Positions 1 to 13,900 of a DNA stretch of 64,000 nucleotides are shown in pieces. A program made the position numbers and the translations under genes. This DNA is from Rhabditophanes sp. KR3021 (lineage: Eukaryota > Nematoda > Chromadorea > Rhabditida > Alloionematidae). Positions within the stretch are counted from its first letter, which is position 1; every line of letters begins with the position of its first letter. The stretch spans positions 5,146,001 to 5,210,000 of the forward strand of contig CAUJLY010000006.1 of assembly GCA_963281155.1 (NCBI GenBank). Reading direction: 5' to 3'. The notes under the pieces were generated by a model. It was not told where the DNA came from. It ran no database searches and saw only the letters and a program-made list of their open reading frames with translations.

Positions 1-3000
1 AACAAATTCCTTATCTGGTGATTTGTCAAAAATTTAACTAAAAGTTTAATTCTGATAGAGGGGTAAAAATATCTGTCATGAGAAGGTTTCTCACTTTAAA
101 ACAAATGAGAGATGCTTACAAATTTGTCTCAGCGATGACAAACTTTAGAACATTCATCATGAATTAGTTGAATATTTTTTTCAAAAATTAAAAAACTTTA
201 CAACACCACTGATTTTCATTTTATTCAACAAAGCTTAAATTTAGTGTTTATCGTTTAAGCCGATGATAACTAAGTATAATTTCAGCCAGATGAAACTACT
301 TTTTACAAATCTTAATGATTCAACGAAGAAAAAACATATAATAAGAGGGATAATTTGAACATTTAATTTTTTTAAATTTTAAGACTATGTAGGAATACTT
401 TTATTGGGATGCAGTGTTTCATATATCAAATTTATGTTATCTTTATTAATATAATTAATTCATGATTCTTAATAAACTGTTGTGTAATTATTAAAAAATA
501 TCCTTGTATTCTTGTTTACAAACTAATATTTTGGTTTATACTATACATTTTATAACAAAAATAATACATCTTCAGAATGGTAAGAGAAAATCACAATTTA
601 TAGTCGGAATTTTAGTTTAATGTGTTAATAAAGAGCAAATTGTTGGTGTACTCAATTAAACCCATATAAACATTTAATAACCTGATTGTAACCCTTTTCT
701 TGAAATATCCATGTATATAAAATGTATGCTTCAAGCATCTATTAAAGTTATGGTAAATTATAACATAATTATAAATTAATCTCTTTACACTTTTTCATAT
801 TTATTATTTGTGATTGTTTGCCGTATCTTCAAAACACATTGACAACCTTAAAAAATGATATTTATGTAGCTTGTTTTGTTGTTGTACTGTTAAGAAGAGG
901 AAATTAAAACCTGATTTAATTGTGAATATGAATAAAAGACAAATATGTGTATATATCTAATTAAAGTTATAAAAATTAGATAAATTATGCTTCCACATTT
1001 ATGTTCTCCGTGACGTCAATTTTGATAGTAAAAGGACATTATCTTGATATATGATAGACGTTTTTGTCAAGAAATAAATCATTTGTAAAAAGTGTCTTAT
1101 TATCATTCCTCATGTATTTGATGGACGCAATTAAATTATTTAGTGTTAAACAGGCAAAATGGATCAATCAAACGGAGGTAACAGGTTCGATCCAATCATA
1201 TAAAGAGGTCGAATTAATTTGTTAAATATTTTGCACATGTATTGTTTTCAAGGTAGCCGATAATAAAGTTAAGACGAAGAAAAAATTAGTCATATTAAGG
1301 TATCTGTCGGTGTCAATTATAAATGTGTATATTAATTACACAGCCAATTTATTATATCCACACACATTTACCATCAAATTGATCATTCAAAAGAACATTT
1401 ACTTATCCAGAGGATTGGAAGAAGACAGATTTTATTAGAGAGCGCTTTATTTCAAACGTATTAACAATAACATGATTTGTATCAATTATAAAAAGCGTTT
1501 GTCATTTTATAATCAAAATGAATATTGCATTTGATGAAACAATTCCTCTCCGATAAATAAATGAAAGAGAAAAAGGTAAACTGTATATGATATAATTGTT
1601 AAAGTCAACTAACTTTTGCCGCCATGATTTCATATAATTAACCAAAAAAGTCGTTTGATTTACTAAATTGGCACTAATAAATATAAAATGATTCGTAGCT
1701 TTTTAGTGAGCACCACTTTTATGATCCCTAAGAACTCCATATTATTTATTACTATATGATAACGAAATCGTATAGATGCCGTCGTTTATGAAAGACTTCG
1801 CCTTATAATTTATTTTTTCTGATATCTGTATTTAATGATGCATGCAATGTGTATTTAATTTAATTTTTAATAAAATATGTTTGTTCACGACAATCACTAT
1901 ATGAAGCTATTTATTATAAATTAACTCACATCTCATGATATTAATGATATCAAAAAATTAGTTTGAAATCAAGTTGTTATTCTTTTAAGAATGTACATTC
2001 ATATACTGACAATAAAAGTTTAGTCATTCAAAATTTCCGGCAATGATTAGTATGAAGTGATACTGTCAACAATGTTCTTTTAATTCATCAAAAAGAGTGA
2101 TGTGGTTTTAATGAAGAAGTTAACGGTATAAATTAAATAATGATTGTGGTAATGATCTGAGCTGATTCCGCAGTCATACGTATCTTTTTTAAATAACTAC
2201 TGCAGTTTAATATGCGCACATGCACTCACAATTCATTACAAAACGAGACACTGATCATATAATACTTTTTTAAATAATGTAGTAAAGTTTTGGGTGATGG
2301 TCGAGTTTTAAGTCAAGATGTGTAGAGTTAAAAATATGTTGAATAGGTCGAACAAAGTTGGAAGTAGTATATGATTAAAGAAACAAAATATTTTCACAAA
2401 CATTTGTCAAATGGCTTCTTAAAGTAACAAAATACAATTGAGCAATGAATTATTGAAGAAGTGTTCTAATGCTGGACCATGAATTAAAATTAGTGGTATT
2501 ATCTAATATATCTACAATGCTAACCGGGTAAAATGCAAGAGATCTTATCATCAAATCAAACGAGTGAATGTTTTTAACTTTCAAATCAAATGCACCATTT
2601 TTCCTCACCTTTTATTTATTTTATTATGTCTTCTTAAAATACAATAATTTGTGAATGTCTTTTATTTTGATTAAATTTATTTGTGTATTGCATACTTTAT
2701 CACCATAAAAATATTTCAGAACTCTAATTTCCTATTGTAAATTCAGAGTAATTAAGATTTTTGCCATTATATAATTTGATATAACAGTTTAGAATCCTTT
2801 TCAATCATGATTAACAATCTTAGATATATTTTGCCACTAAAAGTATACATATTCTCATTCTGACATTGAGCATCTTCGCACATATACAGTTTCACAACTC
2901 ATCTAATGTCATAAATATCTTGGTATAAAAATATTTAAAAAAGCGAGACAAGCTTGACAAGTGTTGAACTATATCAATTTTATTTTATGCATTTTGACAA

Positions 3001-6000
3001 AAGTTGTTCCTTCCCTCATATAATTCGCCATCATTTGTTGTTGATGTAAATAACACGTTTCAGAACGTATGAATTTATTATAGTGCTTGATAGCAAGAAG
3101 TGATTTAAAAGAAATATGAGATAAAGAAGACAATTTGTAGTTGTATGTATTTGTCTACACTGTTTATCAAACTAAATCAACGAGATAACAAGAGGTAAAC
3201 TCTATTTAATAACTTCCTTCATTAGTCTATATTTTACTCACCAGCGTTTGTATATGGCTAATCAAAAATAAACAATTAAATAATGAACTGATTTGATGGT
3301 TGGAGCGTTGATAAACAATTACATTCCTTATTAAACAAAATTTGTAATTGAAAAGTTGGTAGTGAATCCTTTTTCAGTCTTATCAAATTCCCCTTGAGTC
3401 AAAATTATTTATCAATTTTTATTTTTATTGGTTTTTTGAATAATTTTAACGGTGAGTGCTGATTTTAATAGTATCCTTGTAAAACAAGGAATACAAATGA
3501 CACACGCTTTTAAAACATCCAAAACGTCTTCTTTGTATTGAAAACATTTATGTATTTTTAAATTCGCCTAAAAACAAACCTTCTTCAGATAAAATAATAT
3601 TTGGCGATCATTATAATAAGCAAACTCTTTGATTACCAAAGGTGAAGATTCCTTTGTTTATACAAATGTTTGATACCCAAAAAAATTAAATATTTTTATT
3701 GGATCTATGTATTCACCGTTATTGTTTATTATTTTACTACATTTCCCTTTATTATGATATGACCGACAATAACATCAATAATTAGTTTTAAGATTGATCA
3801 AATCACCACAATGACACAAACTTAGATATGGCCTTTGTGGTAAATTAGATAAGGTTTGAGTAAATTAGATAAAAATAAATAGTGTGAGTTAAATATATAA
3901 ATAAAAGGCGTTGATTAAAGTGTGGGAATGTATTATAACCTTTTAATAAAAATGTCACATTTTAAATGTGTATAATCCTCAAAAAGTTGGTATAAGCATG
4001 ATCGTCTATTTATTATAGTTACCACTTTTTTAAACTCAAATTTCTTATCACCATAATAAATCTATCCATCTATATATATTGTTTTGGTAAATGATGCCGT
4101 GTCCCTCTCATCGTGATCATATCAAATGTATATTGTTTCAAATGAGATAGTTGCTTGAAGAAAACTTATCACCGACAGAGGGACGTTTTCTATTGTAGTT
4201 CATCTTAAATGTTAATCATTTTGGTAAGATTTAAAGCTATACACGTAATCTTTGATATACACTAGAATTAATCCATCCAATTGTTATCTTTTTTAATTAT
4301 TCAAACTGAGGAAGGGCAACTGTTTTGTTCGGTATACCTTTACATTATTATACTCTTACTTACTATTGTTAGACAAGCAACAATTTTAATCTTAGTTAGT
4401 TTTATTAAATCAAGTAATGGATGTCTTTAAGGTTTTATTTTCTGTCTTAAATCAAGGAATGGTTGTATCTTTAAGATTCCTTATTTTTTGTATGATTTTT
4501 TCAATTTTTTGCATTTAACGTCTTTTTAAGGCAATCGGATTTTGATTAAATTCTGACCTATTTATCATTTGAAACATTTGCGATTACTACTTAATGTTAA
4601 ATGTTCTTAAGCCAGTCAAATAGTTTGGAAAATAAAATTAAGAATAACGTAATTAATTAATGTTACTCAAATCATGGCAATGAAACGGAGTGGTTTAGCT
4701 CATGCACGCGAATACTCCTATACATATATGTATAAATCTATTAACTCGATCTTTTGTAAAAGTTATTTGATGACTCGTCGGCACTCTGATTTAATCACTA
4801 ATTTTGAGGCCGTCAAAGTATGTACTCCTTTCTTATAATTTTAAGATTGTGGGTGTTTAACGCAAATTGATCATAACTGACATTATTTGGAGGTTTTACC
4901 TTTTATAGTATTAATTCATTTTAGAATCCAAACTGTTTAAACTGCTTAGTAACGTTTTGCATGCCTACTCAAATCTGTCTTCATTCATTCTTTAAGAATT
5001 TAAATGACTTTAAATGAAATGTATGGTGTTTGCAAACACAGATATCTTTAACTCTCCCTTATCTACTCCTTTTAAAGAGTCTTGTTGTTTTATCTGTTAC
5101 GACCTCTTTAAGATTATTTTAGCTTCCTATCATATTATTTGTATTTATAAGATATGATAATCATGGTATGAAAGACTGTCTATGCCTGTCCATACCATGT
5201 ACGACTTATAAAGTTTCTTATCTTTTTTTTCAAGCTAAAATACTTGATCAACTACATATAAAATTGGGCAGAACACACACTCCTTAACAACAAAGAGGTT
5301 ATCTTCTAAAATTTAACTAATGCACTCTTATTAACAGTTGATTTGATCATTTTCTTAATCAACACTATGTACCTCCTCATATGTGCTGTGTCAATTTATA
5401 ACTAACTAAATATACACATGTATTTATATATGCGCATATTACACTTTCTGATTAATGGCTGCTCCAAGCCCATTACTTATTAACATACCGGATTCACCAA
5501 CACTCATTATTTCTCTTTTTAACTTGAATTACCTCCAAATTTGTGATCAATCAGCTTGGCTATTATTTGACCTTTAACAAATATGTCATAGCCAAATTAG
5601 GTAACTTTTAACATATAAATCAGATATATTAAGTAATAACCGATTTGGCTTCAGATGTTTTGCTATAAAGGATATGTTTGAGAAGTGTGTAAGAAGTAGT
5701 TATAAATATATATCATATTAATGAGAGACACAAAAATAACTCGATTTTTTATTTCATTAATACACACACTAATAAATTATCTACAGTACGTATCTGTCAT
5801 TTGTGTTCCTCTTTACCTCGCCCCATTTGTTATCTTGACCCATCGTCAGCCTTCAAAGTTTCTCTCTCGCCTCATCTTTCTTCTCCTACAATTTTTTGTT
5901 TTCCTTGGTGAGCGTGTTATGTGATTGGCCATCAAGGTACAGAAAAAAGAAGGCAAAATGGAGATTAGGATGAAGATGGTTAAATTTGGTAAGAAAAAGG

Positions 6001-6180
6001 AAGGGAAATAAAAAGAATGAAGAAATCAAAATAAAGGCTCTTATTGTCGATGACGAAGTAAAAATTGAACGAGAGAGTGTCGATGAAGTGGTGTTGATGA
6101 TAACTACAACGCATGGATAGGACGAGTGATAATCACCGCAGTCAGACACAAACCTTCTTCCCTTCGAATTAACTTCTTTG
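1..6180. other. Gene-poor AT-rich intergenic region
   Basis: No convincing coding exon was found on either strand. The open frames near 5721-5924 (+) and 5886-6197 (-) are short, overlap each other and show no recognisable domain or splice context. The sequence is dominated by A/T runs. The only local structure I noted is a 9-bp inverted repeat at 5162-5199. Enhancers or noncoding RNAs for the downstream zinc-finger gene could lie here, but nothing in the sequence identifies them. Confidence 0.6.
5162..5199. repeat. 9-bp perfect inverted repeat (hairpin)
   Basis: CATGGTATG at 5162-5170 is the exact reverse complement of CATACCATG at 5191-5199, with a 20-nt loop. Seen directly. No function is assigned; a single 9-bp stem can arise by chance in 64 kb. 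Confidence 0.35.
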
Positions 6181-6199
6181 CAAGTCTGTACTCTCATTT

Positions 6200-6430
6200 C
6201 ACCCTGTACCCTCCTTTCCTTCTAGCGACCGCCATTTATTATTATCACATATAATATCATTCGGCCTATCACTTCTTTTTTCCTTCTTCTGAAGACACAT
6301 GCACACACAAACATCGAGTAACAACCACCAATCTGCCCCTAGGCCCGCAGCCAATCGGCCAGCCCAGAATCGTTATTGTCCGTGATCTGCTGCGCAAAAC
6401 TCACTACCATATACTCGTTCTCTTATCATT
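6200..6430. promoter_or_regulatory. Relatively GC-rich putative promoter upstream of the zinc-finger gene
   Basis: This stretch is visibly richer in G/C than the surrounding sequence. Near 6350-6360 it carries AGCCAATCGG, a good match to a CCAAT box, and near 6226-6237 it carries CGACCGCCATTT, similar to a YY1-type GCCAT core. It lies about 220-450 bp before the ATG at 6646, a plausible promoter or 5' leader position. The factor assignments come from motif resemblance only. Confidence 0.35.
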
Positions 6431-6645
6431 TCTCCGTCATTAACTCTTTTATTATAGATCGGTTACTCTTTTTACCTTATTCATTGGTCAATTAAGAGAC
6501 GTACACACAATAAATATATACTATATTTCATTTCAATACTAGGCCTTATATCGTAATTGTGGAAACAAAACTCAACAACTCCTTAATTTATTTAACTATT
6601 TAAATAATACAACTAACACATACTTCAATATATCATTTTACTACC

Positions 6646-9600
6646 ATGGAGCAACCTATTGTTGTCAACAGCGTTCTTTGCTATCTTCAAAACACAATCG
6701 GACGTGAAAATGCAGCCGACTTGGTTACAAAGTACTTTAAAGAAAGTGAAGTCGAAGCTGCAAAAAATATTCTTTTTATCACTCATCAATTCGAATGACT
6801 TCATAAACAATTCAGACATCCGTTCTGACCGGCAAGATGATATTGTACTTTTGTTTAAAAAGTTTTCAAGACTAGGATTTGCTGAATCTTCGCAAAAGCC
6901 AGTTTTCGCAATCGTGGACTTATTTTCTTTCCCAAAAGCAGCACTAAAATTTGATCATTATATGGAGGTTGAAGCTGCCAAATTAGATAATATTATTAAC
7001 GAGTTGAAACAAATCCGTAAATTCATTGAAGTTGAGAGTTCCAAATCTACCTCTCCATCAGATTTAATCTCTCCCAAACGTATAAATATGTAAGTTACAT
7101 TTGTGAGTTTCTTTTTCAAAAGGGCTCAATCAAAAACAAACCGTCAACTCGCGCAATTCCATTTCTTATCAAATTTGCCATCTTTTTTACCTCTTTTGAT
7201 CGACCTTTCGGCTTCTATTTACGAAAGTCGTAACAAATTGTAGGCATGATTAGATTGGAAGTTACTCTTCTGACAAGTAACTCTTTTCTTGATCAAGTTC
7301 TCGACTAAATTGCCTAAAATGTATATAAGTATATGATTAAATTGACTAACTATGGTTTGTATGGTGGTTACTCTACAATCGTATCTTCTTCAATCAACTC
7401 CCGATAAGTATGAGCCTTTAACAAATAAAACAATCAAACGTTTATTGTAAACGTATAGTAGTCGGTGGGTATGTTCTTAGTTACCTTTAATTTAACCTCT
7501 TATTACCAGTTACCATTCAAAAATACGCTATCATTTTCTCCTTTTTACTTAATTGAAATTGATGAGCACATTTACACCGACAAATTAGATTTTATGATGC
7601 ACCTCGGTAATAAATACTTGATATAAAGCAACAATTTATATGATCATCTTGTCTCTCCTTTTCATCGCAATTACATCCTCGTATTGACCTTCTACTCCTA
7701 CGTTACCCATGCTTCTCAAGCAGTAAATATATAGAAATGTGAAGACCCGTCTTAATTATAATAATATAAGACTTCCTTTCTTCAATTATGTCACCTGATT
7801 GTCATCTTCGCCTTGTCTCTTTATTTCTCAATTACCATATTAGTAAAGACATTAAAATTTGAAATTAAAGGTTCTCTAACATAATTATGAGTGTATGTTT
7901 TATGATTTCTGCCCTCTTTACAGTAACCGAGCGCGAGTATAAAATAAAAATGTAAACATCCCAGTATATGTGTGCAATAGTAGCAACATTCCTATTCATT
8001 ATCAAATGTCAATTTTTCTTATTGCAAATAATTAGATGAATCGGATTTCTAACTTTTGTATATAGACTGCCTTGATCAACTTAAAACGAGTTATATAAAT
8101 AAATAAATATAAATGTATCTCCTAGGAAAACATGTACATTTTTACAAAATAAAAAGTCTTTGCTTATCAATCATTATATTTTTTAGAAGATGCTCATCAG
8201 AACTCAAGGAGCACGATGACTTTTCAAAGTTGGTTTTAAATGCATCTTCCAAAGCTTCCAAGGAATTCCAAAACTTATCATGTTCTTCTTCAACATCTTC
8301 CTCTTCTGCCGCAACAATTTCGCCGCAAATTTCGATGATTGAAGAAATTATTGCAAAAAACCATTCTCTTCCTTCAATTCCTCATCAATCAGCTCCCAAT
8401 AAAACTCGCAAAATTAAAACTTCAAAAGCTGGGCTTAAGCTTGATCATTGTGTGCGGAAATTGACAGATCGTCTTGTACCTGTTAAAGAAGAAACTGTAA
8501 TGGAGGTTTCCAAAAATTGTAATTCAGCAATTACTCAACAACATAAATCTGTATCTCCTTCATCCAATGAACAGCAAATGTATTTAAATCGTCTTGGAGA
8601 ATCAAATTTGTTTCTTGGTAATGATTTACTAGTCAAGACTCCACAACAAAATACATTCCCTTATTTGATTGACCAAAATGTTAATAATCAAAGCCCATTT
8701 ATGTACTTCAATCTTCTCAACAATATGGCCAAAGGAATGACGGCAGATCAAACGGCTCAAATGTTAAGTACTCTGAACCATTCAAGCCAACAACAGCCTC
8801 AGGAAGTCAATTCTAGCAAGTAAGTTTCGATGTCATTTCGTACCTTTAAAAGTAGATTAAATCGCAAAAAACAATTATCCAATTCATTATTAGACAGTAT
8901 CGTATTTCATACACACATCAAATGTATATATGAATTTATACACAATCATAAATTACTACCATTTAACACATAACCTCGTACCCTCTCCCTTTTTCTCTCC
9001 TTATATCAAAACTACACCATCATACATTGACCTTATTTGGACGTTCCGAAGCACGAATCATATTGTGTATGTACTAGTTGTGTGTATTATCAAGTTGTAC
9101 ATATTTAAATTGTAGAGATATTCATTTTTGCGGTGGCAAAATGTGTTCTTGTTGCGCATAAACAATATGTGGAAGCAGTTAGTAGAACGAGTACATAGAT
9201 CACCTCTAATTAATTAAGTTGCCCGCAAATTTGTCAAGTCATCATCTAACATCATAAATATATCTACACATTTATGTAAGAGGGCCTTCGAAAAGTTTAA
9301 ATACTAACTACTAACCATCAACCCATATTCATTTATCACACAATTTGAATATCTAAATATATAATGAATGGTATTTACAAGACAATATATCACTCGATCC
9401 AAGAAGTTACTAATTTAAGATGTATTAGATGATAAAGTTAGTTGACGAGTTTGAATAACTGCAAAATCACAACCTCTTTTTGACATCTACTAATTAATTA
9501 TCTCTTTAGGACAGATCTTGGTAGTAATGATGGAAATGATATTGACTTCAAAATGGACGAATCATCACCACATAACATATCTTCAATGTCGTGTTATCCC

Positions 9601-9933
9601 GGATCTCCATCACCCTCAGATGGCAGTACAAATGACTATCAGATCAGAGGAGTAAGAGATATCCCATCAGATTCAGAAAAGAAATTCGAGTGTGGACACA
9701 TGAATTGCAACAAAAAGTTCGCTAACAAGTTCTTACTCAAGAAACATCAATTCATCCATACTGGACTTAGACCTCATGGATGTCCCCATTGCCAAAAACG
9801 ATTTAATCGCAAAGATAATTTGTTAAGACACAAAAAAACTCACACTCAAAATGGATCATTAGTGGACGAATTAAGAACTAATTTTTCTTATCAATTGAAT
9901 GAATCTGATGATCTCGCCAACATATCCAATTGA
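6646..9933 (+). CDS. Uncharacterised N-terminal domain protein with two C-terminal C2H2 zinc fingers
   Basis: Proposed exons are 6646-7089, 8187-8819 and 9510-9933, with GTAAGT donors and TTTTTAG/CTTTAG acceptors whose phases match. The start ATG has a good context (taccATGG). The N-terminus opens with VVNSVLCYLQNTIGR and continues to EAAKN. It then must move by one base near 6762-6777 to stay open, because the ATG frame stops at 6796-6798 while the next frame continues to the exon end. The middle exon is rich in Ser, Gln and Asn, so probably disordered. Exon 3 encodes two fingers, C-x4-C-x12-H-x3-H and C-x2-C-x12-H-x3-H, joined by a canonical HTG linker. With one base skipped the protein is about 499 residues. 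The zinc fingers suggest nucleic-acid binding, probably a nuclear transcription factor. I do not recognise the N-terminal domain by name; similar N-termini occur, as I recall, in uncharacterised invertebrate proteins. Its two introns (1,097 and 690 bp) are far longer than others in this window. Confidence 0.7.
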
Positions 9934-10916
9934 CACTAGAAACTTTCCAATTTTTACAAAAACAACCTAAAATGTATTATCTGAATTATATTTAATAATA
10001 CCAGCAAAAACAAAGTCAACATTTTGAATTCATGCCAAAACAGATAAACAAATATTATAAATGCCTCATTTGTGCCATTAAACTATTTCATAGCATCATA
10101 TCAACCCACACATACTCGCTTAATGAAAACACACAACGATATGATTATTTTTATTACTCAAAGCACCACAGATCCAGACACAAGAATATATTCACCACAC
10201 TTTTGAAAATATATAAATAGAAATTCCGAGCGGGTCTAATTTGACCCAAAAATTGTCTTTTTTATACTTGTTTATTATTATACTATTATCCATGATACCT
10301 CATGAAATGTTGTGGTATAAAATTCACTTTATCATCATATTTATTTTTAATCAAAAAACAAATACCTTGCATAAATAAATACAATATGTTATTACACTTC
10401 GAAGGTTATAAAGCATCCTCTATCATTCATTTATCAAACTCAAAATATTTTTTATAAATGACAGACAAACATACAATTTTCTATTTCTATGATCTGCTTG
10501 CTCAAGCGCTTCTTGACTTAGTAACAATTAGTTTTGATTTTGTTCGAAGTTATTCAACTTATTAATCAAACTACTAACCTTTAAAGCAAGCCATTCCATT
10601 ATCCTTAAAAAGAAATCACTCACTGAGTAAATAAAAGACATTAATGTCTTTACAGTCAATTAAGAACTAACTGGTAGCTAAGATTAAAATGTGCCTACCC
10701 CATTTCCTCATTTAATCTTAAAACGAAAATGTGGGTGACGTTTGGTGAAATAAAAACAACATACAAAGTAAACATAAAAATTCAAACTGATAGTGCTTAC
10801 TTTTACTCGCAAACAATTGAATCTTCCTTTAAAGTGACCACCTTATACCTATTTCTTCACTAATATTTCATACGCATTTATATTTGGTTATCTTTTAATC
10901 ACAAAATAGAAGAGCA
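9934..10916. other. Intergenic / 3' UTR region
   Basis: AT-rich sequence between the zinc-finger gene and TSC2. The first part is presumably the 3' UTR of the upstream gene. The short open frame at 10032-10220 has no recognisable features. Nothing else is seen. Confidence 0.5.
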
Positions 10917-13900
10917 ATGTCCGAAAATTCAGATCAGCAGCAGCAAAGTTTACCGCAGGTTATTTTATCTAAATTATGGAGTCGTAATAGGGAAAAAGCA
11001 GCTCCTGTTAAGCAGGAAACGTACTTAACATCAGATGGTTCGATAACGCAAGTAGCATGGGATGGTCTTCACGTCTCAACGTCTAATGATAGACGGAAAA
11101 AGACGATACTAGATCTAACACAACTGATAAGAGAAAGACAATTACAAGTATCTACCCTGGAGGGAATTTGGCATGAGACTGAGGATATGCTGGATCATGA
11201 TCAATTGAGTGAATCTTTTCTCAGATTTATCATTGAAATGACTAGTGCTCAGTCTGATCATCTTGGCATCGCGCTAAGACATTCTTTTTTCTTAGCTATA
11301 AAAGACATAGGATGTACTGATTTGGCAGTGGAATGGTTAGCCAATTTGCTAAGTTACGGAAAGGAACTTGAACCATTTGAAAGTAATATCGGGCCTTTGA
11401 TAACTGAATGGTTATACAAAGAATATAGACATAAGTCGTCGGAAAAAAAAATGTCTGTTTTATTAGACGTGACTGGTGAAATGATACGCCAGAATGCCGC
11501 ACACATTGAAACTGATAATCTGTGCAAGATTGTTTTGCTATGCGGAGAAATGATCAGAAAAAGAAAAAAGTTTTTGACACCATACTGTGTACGTGTCTTG
11601 TTGGCTGTTATTCGTTTTTAGTAAGTTTGATGAGTCACGATTAAATTATCATTATTTTAGTACATTACCTGAAGATCTCTTACCTGATTTTGTATATTTG
11701 TTATGCGTCATCATTAATGATGAAGACACGTATGAAGATGCGTGGCATTTAGCAAGACTTGGATTGACTTCAGTAAACAGTCACATGGTTATCAGATATT
11801 TGGAGGCATTACTTAATAAAGGACAATACATGACATCAAAAGATTCTAAAGAAAAGTTAAAGGCCATCAGAGGAGCAGTCATTATTATTTCCAATGCATC
11901 ATGGGGCGAGAAATTTATTTTGCTGAATTCTCGCATTAATTTGCCACTAATTTTTGAAACTTTTCAATACGCTGTCAAGCTCGGACAATATGTGGCTAAT
12001 ATTGTTATCCAAACAATCGCGAGAATGGTTGAAAAGTATTATTCTGATTTGAATGCTTCAACATGGGACGGTATCTTTTGTATTTTGATGGAGTGTTTGG
12101 TCTGCTGCAAAAGAGAAAAAGAATACTCTAAAATTTTAAAAGATGTCCAAAGCATGGTTAAGGTTATTGTTGTCTACTATCAAGTTAGATCCAGTAATAA
12201 GACTGCTGGATATTCTAAGAAATTATATGACGTTGTTGAATTGTGTTTGAAAATTGAGTCAATGGATTACCTCACAATTGCCTTGTTAGAACATAAAATT
12301 GATGAAATCACTCCCACCAAAAAACAATGGATAGCATCTGCCGTAGAACTATTTGAAAGATTCTATGTCCCAAAATATAGTATTCCCGTTCGTCGCAAAG
12401 TCATTGATGTTCTTAGGACTTTATATGATAATTTCGGGTTACTTTATGAAGAAGATTTGATTGATGGTTTGATAACACCTAGTCTTAAACATATGTTCAC
12501 AGAATCAAATGTAGAAGTGAAAATGAAAATGATTGATACTTTATTTTATATTGCTGAGAGAGTCCAAGTCAACAATGTAATGTCCTTCGATTCAGACAGT
12601 TTTTCCAAATTAATGGATGCCGTAGCCGACTTTTTCAATCAACCTATCGACAATTTGATTGAAGCAAATTATGAAAACATTATTATTCCAAAAATCCGTA
12701 AATTAATATGCAATAGGTGGAGATTGATGAATCCATCTAATGTCAACAAGGTTATCTCAGTTCTTGTTGATCACATTATGTTATACTATAATTCCGATCT
12801 GTTTGGCAAGCAAGGTGAAAATGCAAGAATGTCTATTTTTAAACTTTTGTTATCAATTTCAATTAATTTTAAATTAGGCGACATTGAAATCACTAATCTC
12901 AATGAAGAAGGGAAATCAGTCGTTTTAGCAAATGCACGCATTGAATTGTTTGATTCGTATGATGTTCCTAATTGTTTTACTTGGACAGTAATTTGTGATT
13001 TACTTATCTATGCTTTATCATCGGAAGAATCGTGGAAAGTGATGAATTTAATTCTGGACCAATTGCCAAAAGTATTGCTAAATAAAAAAATGGTTGATAA
13101 TTTGGCAGGTCATACAAAAGACAAATTCATTCATCATATCATGGCGTTTACAACAATATCATGCGAAAGACGATTTTCCGTCAGTTCAGAGGAATTTAAC
13201 TATGTTTATCTGCCGGTAGTTGCTGTAATGATGAATTACTATCCGTGTGATGAAATTATATCATATATGCAAAACCAAATAACGAACCAATTTGCTTCCG
13301 GAATTCAAGCTATTAATATAGCTATGCATACTCATCCAACACTGTTAAACCGTTATTTTTATGACATTCTGTTCGAACTTAAAGCAATTGACCATTTTTC
13401 AATCGACTTTGCCATAGCAACAATTGAATTCATTTGCGATGCAATAACATTTGCTAATGCAAATAAAATATGTGTTGATTCAAAAATTAATACTATTATA
13501 GACGTATTATTTGGGATTTTAAATGCATTCATAGAAAACAATACAGTCATTTGTCTTGTTGTCCATACAATCATGAAATGGTTTACAGTTTTACAAAAAA
13601 ATGAAAGAGTCAGTTTTATGAATCATGCGTTTGATAAGTTCGAAAAATACCTTTCAAAAGCTCCTAAGTTATCTTCCAAAACAACACTTCCAACTCACAA
13701 TACTTCGCATAGATCAGCAAGGTGTAGTCCAATGTCCAGTAGAGTTAGTGAAAGTGGTTCCCTGCAAAACCATTTTGCTGGAAGATCAAAGAATATTACA
13801 AAATACATAGAAACTTCAAACGTACCGCTAGTTAATGACATTAAATTATTGTTGACTTGCTATTTCAAATTTTGGTTAGACATAAACCAAAAACCATTAG

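Noticed and set aside
1180..1200. GGTTCGATCC, a tRNA B-box-like string
   Set aside because: The flanking bases cannot form the T-stem, and no A-box or acceptor stem is found at the right distance.
5168..5180. TGAAAGAC, matching the miR-71 seed, near the 5.2-kb inverted repeat
   Set aside because: The seed falls in the loop of the hairpin and the rest of the mature sequence does not match.
5721..6197. Overlapping forward and reverse open frames upstream of the zinc-finger gene
   Set aside because: Short, mutually antisense, without domains or splice context; probably chance frames in pyrimidine-rich DNA.
8930..9115. Forward 61-codon frame inside the second intron of the zinc-finger gene
   Set aside because: It is not framed by matching splice sites and would disrupt the consistent exon 2 to exon 3 phase.
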